Positions 6,703 through 12,236 of a DNA stretch of 12,236 nt are shown in pieces. Numbering within the stretch: the stretch's first letter is position 1; every line of letters begins with the position of its first letter. The notes beneath the pieces were generated by a model. That model saw only the letters and a program-made list of their open reading frames with translations. It did no database searches and was not told where the DNA came from. A program made the position numbers and the translations under genes. The DNA is taken from positions 1 through 12,236 of the forward strand of contig PAFB01000034.1 in assembly GCA_002700865.1 (NCBI GenBank), in the 5' to 3' direction. This DNA is from Rhodospirillaceae bacterium (GTDB lineage: Bacteria; Pseudomonadota; Alphaproteobacteria; UBA7985).

Positions 6703-7520
6703 CAGCTGCCAAATTCGATCTTTGGTGCTGAAGAGATCAGCATCTTTGTGTAGTCTTCGCGCGGGGTGCTGAACAGGCCTTCGGTGTCCTGCTCCTCGAC
6801 CAGCACACCTTGGTTCAGCACCCCGATCTTGTTGGCCATGGTGGAAACCACCGCGAGATCATGGGTGATGAACAGATAGGTCAGGCCAAACTCTTTTTGG
6901 AGAGATTTCAGCAGGTTAAGCACTTGTGCTTGGACGGAGACATCCAAGGCGGAGGTCGGCTCGTCACAGATAATGACTTCTGGCTGACTGGCCAGTGCGC
7001 GGGCGATAGAGATACGCTGGCGCTGGCCACCGGAGAACTCGTGCGGGTACTTGCTGGCGTCACTGTCACTCAGACCCACTTGCTCAAGCAGTTCCGCTGC
7101 GCGCCGTCGCTGCGCCTCTGACCCCTCGATCAACTTAAAGGCCCGCATAGGCTCGCACAGGATATCACCAACTTTCCAGCGCGGATTGAGGCTGGCGTAA
7201 GGGCTCTGGAACACCATTTGAATTCGGCGACGCAGACGCTGTTGGTCCGGTCGGCTCATCGATGCATCGCCGAGGTTTTGGCCGTCGATGGTGATCGATC
7301 CCGCTGAGGGCTTGAGCAGGCCCACCACCATATTGGCAATGGTGGATTTCCCCGACCCGGACTCGCCCACCAGCGCGTAGGTCGTCCCCCGCTCAATCGA
7401 AAAGTTGACCCGGTCCACAGCCTGTAACAGGCGCTTGGGCCGCATGGTCAGTTTGCGCACGATCCAAGGATCCGACAGGTCAAAAGTGCGGCACAGGTCT
7501 TTGGCGACAACAAAACTCAA
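6702..7520 (-). CDS. Peptide-type ABC transporter ATP-binding protein, DppF/OppF family
   Basis: A cytoplasmic ATPase of 272 residues from the TTG start at 7520: Walker A GESGSGKST (52-60), Q-loop Gln105, signature FSGGQRQR (162-169), Walker B VIICDEP (182-188), and switch His220. It pairs with the DppD-type ATPase to power import. An ATG at 7544 would give eight extra residues, but GGAGG at 7533-7529 lies a proper distance before TTG 7520 and inside the would-be extension. TTG also overlaps the dppD stop (TTGA), as expected for coupled translation, so I prefer TTG. An insertion near 15-33 (LSDPWIVRKLTMRPKRLLQ) before the AVD strand is common in OppF-type subunits. The cargo is not shown by this subunit. 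Confidence 0.93.
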   Translation of the reverse strand: MSFVVAKDLCRTFDLSDPWIVRKLTMRPKRLLQAVDRVNFSIERGTTYALVGESGSGKSTIANMVVGLLKPSAGSITIDGQNLGDASMSRPDQQRLRRRIQMVFQSPYASLNPRWKVGDILCEPMRAFKLIEGSEAQRRRAAELLEQVGLSDSDASKYPHEFSGGQRQRISIARALASQPEVIICDEPTSALDVSVQAQVLNLLKSLQKEFGLTYLFITHDLAVVSTMANKIGVLNQGVLVEEQDTEGLFSTPREDYTKMLISSAPKIEFGS

Positions 7521-8467
7521 GACGCGTCCTCCATCAACCAGCACGCCGCACGACCGGAAACCATGGGAGGGCGGCTGGTCCGGCAGCGTTCGTGCGCCTG
7601 TGAACAGCGGGGGTTGAAGGCACAGCCCGGGGGCAGGGCGTCAAGCTTGGGCATGGCGCCTGGGATTTGGAACAGCTCTGACCCGAACGACTTGGCGTCC
7701 ACGCTGGGCGTTGAGGCCATGAGGCCTTGAGTGTAGGGGTGCTGAGGATTGCTCAGCACCTCTCGGGTGTCGCCAATCTCTGCGAGACGGCCCGCATACA
7801 TAACGGCGATCCGGTCGCTGGTTTGGGCCATGACGCCCATGTCATGGGTAATCAAGATCACCGAGGTGCCCCGCTCCCTGCACAGCTTCTTCAGCAAGTC
7901 CAGAACCTGAGCCTGCACCGAGACATCCAGCGCCGTGGTTGGCTCGTCGGCGATCACGAGCTTTGGTTCGGTCGCCAAAGCCAAAGCAATCACAACCCGC
8001 TGCCGCATCCCGCCGGAAAAGGCGTGGGGATAGGCGTTGATGCGGTCAGGGTCGATACCCACCTCGGCCAGTCCGTCCTGCGCACGTTGGCGCGCCTGGG
8101 CTTTGGTGACGTACATATGGGCAAGGATCGTCTCGACCAACTGGTCGCCCACGGTTCGCAGCGGGTTAAGGCTGGTCAGCGGGTCTTGGAACACCATGGA
8201 AATCTGTTTCCCGCGCAATTGCTGAGGGTGCTCGTCCATGCGTTCTTGCTCAAACCAGATTTCGCCCTTGGACACGCGACCGGGCGGGTCGATCAGGCCA
8301 ATGATGGCAGCCCCGGTCATCGACTTTCCAGCCCCGGATTCGCCAACGATACCCAGAATCTCGCCCTTGTTCACTGTCAGCGACAGGTCATCAACCGCCT
8401 TTAGGACCCCGCGCCGGGTCTTGAAAGTGACTTCCAGACCTTTGAGTTCCAGCAAAGTCTCAGTCAT
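7517..8467 (-). CDS. Peptide-type ABC transporter ATP-binding protein, DppD/OppD family
   Basis: 316 residues from the ATG at 8467, which overlaps the dppC stop by one base (TGATG). The frame stays open upstream to 8572, but that stretch runs through dppC in another frame and is not credible coding. Walker A GESGAGKS is at 42-49, Q-loop Gln94, signature FSGGMRQR 150-157, Walker B VIADEP 171-176, and switch His208. The C-terminal OppD/DppD tail is present, with Cys282, Cys288, Cys295 and Cys309 in the GCxFxPRC...C pattern. In a studied DppD this tail binds a [4Fe-4S] cluster. It forms the heterodimeric motor with the DppF-type protein encoded next. Confidence 0.95.
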   Translation of the reverse strand: MTETLLELKGLEVTFKTRRGVLKAVDDLSLTVNKGEILGIVGESGAGKSMTGAAIIGLIDPPGRVSKGEIWFEQERMDEHPQQLRGKQISMVFQDPLTSLNPLRTVGDQLVETILAHMYVTKAQARQRAQDGLAEVGIDPDRINAYPHAFSGGMRQRVVIALALATEPKLVIADEPTTALDVSVQAQVLDLLKKLCRERGTSVILITHDMGVMAQTSDRIAVMYAGRLAEIGDTREVLSNPQHPYTQGLMASTPSVDAKSFGSELFQIPGAMPKLDALPPGCAFNPRCSQAHERCRTSRPPMVSGRAACWLMEDAS

Positions 8468-9372
8468 CAGCGCAGCCTCGGGTTCAGAGTGTCGCGGAGC
8501 CAATCGCCGAACAGGTTCACCGACAGTGCCAGCGCCAGCAGCGTCAGGGCTGGGAACAGCAAAATCCACCACTCACCAGAGAACAGGAAGTCTTGCCCGA
8601 TCCGGATGAGCGTGCCCAGCGAAGGTTCAGTCCGCGGCGCACCGACGCCCAGGAAGGACAGCGTCGCCTCGGCAATGATCGCCAGCGCGAGCGTAATCGT
8701 GGCGATCACCAGCACGGGTCCCAGCACGTTTGGCAGAATGTGCCGCAGCATGATTTGCCAACGGTTCAGACCGATCAGTCGAGCGGCGGCGACGTATTCC
8801 TTTTCCTTCTCCACCATGGTCGAACCGCGCACGGTTCGGGCGAAGTTGACCCATTCCGACAGGCCGATGGACAGAATGAGCACGGTGATCGCCATTTCTT
8901 CGCGCAGTTCCGGGGGCAGCAGCCCGCGCGCCACGCCGAAAATCAGCATGGCGATCAGGATCGACGGAAAGGTCATCTGAATGTCGGCCAGACGCATGAT
9001 CAGCGTATCCAGCCAGCCGCCCACATATCCCGCGATAAGCCCCAGCAACACGCCCAGAACCATGGCAAGCCCTACCGCCATTATGCCGACAAACAGCGAC
9101 ACGCGCAGGCCAAAGAGAATGGCGGAAAACAGATCCCGGCCCTGATCATCCGTGCCGAGCAAGAATGACTCGCCGGTGAACATGTTGGCTTCCATCGGCG
9201 GGGTAAAGCCATTCATCAGGTTCAGGCTGGCCGGGTCAAAGGGGTTGGTCGGCGCGATGAAGTTGGCGAAGACTGCACTGAGCACCATGAGCACCACCAC
9301 CAGCAGCGAAACCATGGCCAGCGGCGAGCGGGTAAAGGCGTAAAAGAAGTCTGATTGAAGGAAGCGTTGCAT
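8467..9372 (-). CDS. Peptide-type ABC transporter permease, DppC/OppC family
   Basis: A 301-residue inner-membrane protein with an N-terminal OppC-type first helix (near residues 17-40), then an extracytoplasmic segment containing DDQGRDLFSAILFGLRVSL, then about five further membrane segments. The cytoplasmic EAA-type coupling loop reads EKEYVAAARLIGLNRWQIMLRHILPN, which docks on the ATPases. It ends in the usual NLFGDWLRDTLNPRLR tail of DppC-like proteins. It begins 21 bp after dppB, with GGAGA in the gap at a somewhat long spacing, and its stop overlaps the dppD start. It forms the translocation pore with the DppB-type subunit. Confidence 0.95.
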   Translation of the reverse strand: MQRFLQSDFFYAFTRSPLAMVSLLVVVLMVLSAVFANFIAPTNPFDPASLNLMNGFTPPMEANMFTGESFLLGTDDQGRDLFSAILFGLRVSLFVGIMAVGLAMVLGVLLGLIAGYVGGWLDTLIMRLADIQMTFPSILIAMLIFGVARGLLPPELREEMAITVLILSIGLSEWVNFARTVRGSTMVEKEKEYVAAARLIGLNRWQIMLRHILPNVLGPVLVIATITLALAIIAEATLSFLGVGAPRTEPSLGTLIRIGQDFLFSGEWWILLFPALTLLALALSVNLFGDWLRDTLNPRLR

Positions 9373-9393
9373 CGTGTTTCTTGTCTCTCCGGC

Positions 9394-10380
9394 CTAACTT
9401 CCTGCCCGACGCAGCTGACCATCCCGTAAGCGCGGGTCGATCAGCAGGTAGAGCAAGTCAACAATCAGGTTGATCAACACGAATAGCGTACCAACCAACA
9501 GCAGGTAAGCACTCATCACCGGAATATCGACGAAGTAGACGGCATTGATGAACATCAGCCCCACACCGGGCCATTGGAAGACCGTCTCGGTGATGATGGC
9601 AAAGGCAACGATGGAGCCCAGTTGCAGACCGGCGATGGTGATGACCGGCACCAGCGTATTTTTGAGGGCATGGCCGAAATATACTGTCCGGTCGGGCAGT
9701 CCTCGGGCCTTGGCAAATTTAATATAATCCTGCCGCAGGACTTCGAGCATCTCGGCGCGGGTCAAACGCATGATCAGCGTCATTTGATACAGGCCCAGCA
9801 TGATACCGGGCAAAATAAGTGATTTCAGGCCTGAGATGGTTAGGAACCCCGTGCTCCAGAAGCCCAGATCAACCGCAGTGCCACGCCCGAATGAGGGTAG
9901 CCACTTGAGTTCTACAGCAAATATCCAGATCAGCAGCACGCCGATGAGAAAGGTTGGCAGCGACACGCCGATCAACGAGCTCGACAGGATCGCATTGGCG
10001 ATGAAGCCACGTCGGTTGATGGCTGTATAGACGCCCGCGACAACCCCCAGCAGGATCGCGAAAACAGCTGAAACCAGTGCGAGTTCAATGGTGGCGGGCA
10101 GGCGCTGGACGATCATTTCTGCAACGGGCATCCCTGTTCGATACGAAACGCCGAAGTCGAACTGCAGCGCGCGGACGACGAAGTCAAAGTATTGAACATG
10201 CAAAGGGTCGTTCAGGCCAAGCGATTCAATCAGCGCTTCGCGTCTTTCCGTCGTCGCCTCTTGGCCCAGCAGATTGTCTACTGGATTGCCGACGTAGCGG
10301 AAGATCATAAACGAGATAAAGGCGACCAGGAACAGCACGAATATCGACTGGCCCAGGCGCCGCAAAATGATCAGGAGCAT
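9394..10380 (-). CDS. Peptide-type ABC transporter permease, DppB/OppB family
   Basis: A 328-residue inner-membrane permease with six predicted membrane segments, the typical DppB beginning (ILRRLGQSIFVLFLVAFISF), a periplasmic region with LGLNDPLHVQYFDFV and FDFGVSYRTGMPV, and the EAA loop RQDYIKFAKARGLPDRTVYFGHALKN (about 218-243). The C-terminus LLYLLIDPRLRDG is usual for the family. The ATG has no purine-rich ribosome site: the bases just upstream are a T-run and GGCGCT, directly after the hairpin at 10395-10428. This suggests deliberately low permease synthesis compared with the binding protein encoded 116 bp upstream. Confidence 0.95.
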   Translation of the reverse strand: MLLIILRRLGQSIFVLFLVAFISFMIFRYVGNPVDNLLGQEATTERREALIESLGLNDPLHVQYFDFVVRALQFDFGVSYRTGMPVAEMIVQRLPATIELALVSAVFAILLGVVAGVYTAINRRGFIANAILSSSLIGVSLPTFLIGVLLIWIFAVELKWLPSFGRGTAVDLGFWSTGFLTISGLKSLILPGIMLGLYQMTLIMRLTRAEMLEVLRQDYIKFAKARGLPDRTVYFGHALKNTLVPVITIAGLQLGSIVAFAIITETVFQWPGVGLMFINAVYFVDIPVMSAYLLLVGTLFVLINLIVDLLYLLIDPRLRDGQLRRAGS

Positions 10381-10386
10381 AGCGCC

Positions 10387-10428
10387 AAAAATTGATTGAG
10401 CCCGGACGTTGCTTCGTCGGGGCTCAAT
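10387..10428 (-). terminator. Intercistronic hairpin with T-run (probable attenuator between binding protein and dppB)
   Basis: Arms 10395-10403 and 10420-10428 form a perfect 9-bp stem (ATTGAGCCC with GGGCTCAAT). An inner GACG/CGTC stem (10405-10408 with 10415-10418) continues it past a mismatch. On the minus strand the stem is followed by CAA and then TTTTT (10391-10387). This looks like a leaky rho-independent terminator or a 3' stabiliser of the binding-protein mRNA. It sits only 14 bases before the dppB start. Confidence 0.7.
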
Positions 10429-10451
10429 CTCTCCTTTGAGACCGAAGGGCT

Positions 10452-10477
10452 CTGACCGACCCCGGCTAAGGGGTCAG
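10452..10477 (-). promoter_or_regulatory. Second intercistronic hairpin with two alternative stems
   Basis: GACCCC (10458-10463) pairs with GGGGTC (10470-10475) around a 6-base loop. Alternatively CTGACC (10452-10457) pairs with GGTCAG (10472-10477). The two share a right arm, so only one forms at a time. No T-run follows. It lies 20 bases after the binding-protein stop and may protect that mRNA's 3' end. Confidence 0.4.
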
Positions 10478-10496
10478 CCAGAACCGCAACGGGCAC

Positions 10497-12041
10497 TTAG
10501 TTAAAGGTAAGGAACTGGAAGTGTGGCTGGTCTTCAGGCTGAACATCAAAGTTGATGCCATCCTTCATACCCCAGTTCAGAACCTGGTTGTGGATCGGCA
10601 GGTGAACCTGCTCTGCCTGAACGATGTCCCAGATCTTGGCGATGGTCGCATCGCGCACCGCGAGATCAGTTTCGGACTCAAGGCTCACAATCATTTCGTC
10701 AACTTCTGCGTTGCTGAAGCCGGTAGGGTTCCAGGAACCACGGCTGCCAATGTTGGTGTGCAGCAGGTAGTTGAAGATGTAGTGCGAGTCGAAGGTCGGA
10801 ACGCCCCAACCCAGCATCCAGAAGTCGGAGTTGCCTTCTTTGATGAATGGGAAGTGCTGTGCCTTTGGACGAGCGTCCAGAGTAACATTGATCCCGATTT
10901 GGCCCATCATGCCGACAGCAGCCTGACAGATGGCTTCATCGTTGATGTAGCGGTCGTTCGGGCAGTTCAAGGCAATGTCAAAACCGTCCCCATAGCCGGC
11001 TTCGGCCATCAGTGCCTTTGCAGCATCAAGGTCGTAAGCTGGGAACTCGTTCAGCGCTTCTGTCCAACCATTCACGAATGGAGGCATGATAACACCGGTC
11101 GGGTCCGACTGGTCACGCATCACGATTTGCTGGATGGCATCACGGTTGATGGCCATGTTCATTGCCTGACGAACGCGAACGTCAGCGGTTGGGCCGTCGA
11201 CGTTATCAACACCGAAGAAAATCACACGGTTCTGAGCCGCGGTCACAACCTTCAGACCGTCGGTTGCACCAACGCGTCCCAGATCCTGAACAGGAACGTC
11301 CTGGATGATGTCAACTTCACCCGACAGCAGCGCCGCAACGCGGGTCGCGGAGGACTGAATTGGGGTGTAGATGATTTCGCTAACCTGGTGGGGGTAGATG
11401 TCTGCGCCCCAGTAGTTTGGGTTAGCCTGCAGGACAGTCTTTTCATCAACCGAACGGCTCACGAGCATGAAGGCGCCTGTGCCGTTGGTGTTTGACGTCG
11501 CGTAGGTTGTTTCACCTGCGTTGTGGTCCAATGGCTTGGCGACGTCATTCGCCTCAGCCCAACCTTTGTCCATCATGAAGGTGTTGGTCAGGTTGTTGAT
11601 CATCAGTGGGTTCGCACCCTCGGTCTCAAGATCAACGGTGTACGCGTCAACGGCGCGTATATCGATAACCGAAGCAAGCAGTTCCTGCATCTCGGAGGTG
11701 TCTGCCTTGGCGCGGTTCAACGAGAACACAACGTCCTCAGCATCGAAAGCAGCGCCGTCGTGGAAGGTCACACCTTCACGCAGCTTAAAGCGCCAGACAT
11801 TTGGGTTACCCGGCAGGGTTGCCCATTCAGTCGCCAGCGCTGGAATGATCGCACCGGCCATGTCGCGCTGAAGCAGCGGATCGTAAATCTGGTGCGCCAG
11901 AGCGTGGGTTGGTCCCTCGTTCTGCGAATGGGGGTCGAGCGTCAGCGAGTCACCAGCGCGTGCCCAACGAATGGTTTCAGCCGAAGCGGCCGAAGCTGTC
12001 ACGCTCAACGCGGCAGCTGATAAGAGAATAAGACGTAGCAT
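10497..12041 (-). CDS. Periplasmic substrate-binding protein of a peptide-type ABC transporter (family 5, DppA/OppA-like)
   Basis: 514 residues with a clear Sec signal peptide: Arg3, a hydrophobic core LILLSAAALSV, and a cleavage site ASA before Glu22. There is no lipobox Cys, so it is free in the periplasm. The mature protein shows the family 5 pattern: IRWARAGDSLTLDPHSQNEG, IYDPLLQRD, WRFKLREGVTFHDGAAFDAEDVVFSLNRAK, then NPNYWG, a VRQAMNMAINRDAI helix and a LPIHNQ segment near the end. It captures the ligand for the DppBC-DF complex. Family 5 proteins bind di- and oligopeptides, nickel, sugars, opines and other compounds, so the ligand cannot be read from sequence. AGGAGG about 7 bases before the ATG is a strong ribosome site, in contrast to dppB. 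It is the first gene of the minus-strand operon. Confidence 0.94.
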   Translation of the reverse strand: MLRLILLSAAALSVTASAASAETIRWARAGDSLTLDPHSQNEGPTHALAHQIYDPLLQRDMAGAIIPALATEWATLPGNPNVWRFKLREGVTFHDGAAFDAEDVVFSLNRAKADTSEMQELLASVIDIRAVDAYTVDLETEGANPLMINNLTNTFMMDKGWAEANDVAKPLDHNAGETTYATSNTNGTGAFMLVSRSVDEKTVLQANPNYWGADIYPHQVSEIIYTPIQSSATRVAALLSGEVDIIQDVPVQDLGRVGATDGLKVVTAAQNRVIFFGVDNVDGPTADVRVRQAMNMAINRDAIQQIVMRDQSDPTGVIMPPFVNGWTEALNEFPAYDLDAAKALMAEAGYGDGFDIALNCPNDRYINDEAICQAAVGMMGQIGINVTLDARPKAQHFPFIKEGNSDFWMLGWGVPTFDSHYIFNYLLHTNIGSRGSWNPTGFSNAEVDEMIVSLESETDLAVRDATIAKIWDIVQAEQVHLPIHNQVLNWGMKDGINFDVQPEDQPHFQFLTFN

Positions 12042-12072
12042 GAGTAAGCCTCCTGTTTACCACCCAAAAACT

Positions 12073-12105
12073 CTGTTCCGTCTTGATGCAAATTGCAAGG
12101 AACAG
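12073..12105. promoter_or_regulatory. Nested inverted repeats upstream of the binding-protein gene (possible operator or leader hairpin)
   Basis: CTGTTCC (12073-12079) and GGAACAG (12099-12105) form perfect 7-bp arms. Between them lies a smaller palindrome TGCAAATTGCA (12087-12097). The site is 32-64 bases upstream of the ATG, so it could be an operator or a 5' untranslated hairpin. I could not place a convincing -35/-10 pair in the 195 bp to the window edge. Confidence 0.45.
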
Positions 12106-12234
12106 CACGCACGGAGTTCAATAATGCTGAGCCATTTGCCAAGCCTTTATGACGATTTGAGATGGAAACGACAGCCAGCACTAAAAAGTCATCTCGGAGC
12201 GAGGTCTCAAACCGCTTGCGCGCCTTTGCATCAA
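12083..12234. repeat. 10-bp element in two opposite copies upstream of the binding-protein gene
   Basis: TTGATGCAAA at 12083-12092 recurs as its exact reverse complement TTTGCATCAA at 12225-12234. The centres are 142 bp apart. The left copy overlaps the TGCAAATTGCA palindrome. Two copies in about 200 bp of non-coding DNA could be binding sites for one regulator, but a 10-bp match can arise by chance. Confidence 0.35.
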
Positions 12235-12236
12235 AG

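Noticed and set aside
8468..8572. N-terminal extension of the DppD-type ATPase
   Set aside because: The stretch lies wholly inside dppC in another frame, is unlike any ATPase N-terminus, and the ATG at 8467 gives a standard TGATG overlap.
10521..11495. Plus-strand open frame opposite the binding-protein gene
   Set aside because: It is a shadow of a gene with a clear signal peptide, family motifs and a strong ribosome site on the other strand.

Overview
The window looks like chromosomal DNA from a marine alphaproteobacterium of the Roseobacter/Rhodobacteraceae type. This is inferred from the GC-rich coding sequence, the tightly packed catabolic operons, the TRAP and peptide-type ABC transporters, and a gene set matching the dihydroxypropanesulfonate (DHPS) cluster known from roseobacters. 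All identifications come from reading motifs in the translations; no database search was possible. I see no mobile element, tRNA, rRNA or CRISPR array.

Region 1 (1-3727, + strand) is the 3' end of a catabolic operon. It holds the C-terminal part of a TRAP large permease (DctM type), a histidinol-dehydrogenase-family enzyme (HpsN-like), a short-chain dehydrogenase (HpsO-like) and a zinc alcohol dehydrogenase (HpsP-like). The genes lie 11 and 2 bp apart, and the last two overlap as ATGA. The order fits DHPS use: TRAP uptake, interconversion of the DHPS enantiomers by two 2-dehydrogenases, and four-electron oxidation to (R)-sulfolactate by HpsN. Sulfolactate desulfonation genes are not in the window.

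Region 2 (3728-5480) holds a minus-strand DUF1330 gene and, divergent from it, a plus-strand mandelate racemase/muconate lactonizing enzyme-type (enolase superfamily) gene with a Lys/Lys catalytic pair. The latter ends at a strong rho-independent terminator.

Region 3 (5554-12041, - strand) reads right to left: periplasmic binding protein, DppB-type permease, DppC-type permease, DppD-type ATPase, DppF-type ATPase, then a ureohydrolase-fold protein of the agmatinase family. The permease and ATPase genes are 21 bp apart or overlap. A GC-rich hairpin plus T-run between the binding-protein gene and dppB, together with a poor dppB ribosome site, probably keeps binding protein in excess over the membrane complex. 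The likely job is import of a small nitrogenous compound or peptide followed by hydrolysis. The ureohydrolase lacks the glutamate that normally clamps the guanidinium group, so 'agmatinase' should not be taken at face value.

The most interesting points are this altered ureohydrolase and its coupling to an ABC importer, a helically phased 10-bp repeat tract in front of it, the attenuator-like hairpin, and inverted-repeat elements upstream of the binding-protein gene. No transcriptional regulator is encoded in the window. No wholly new system stands out.
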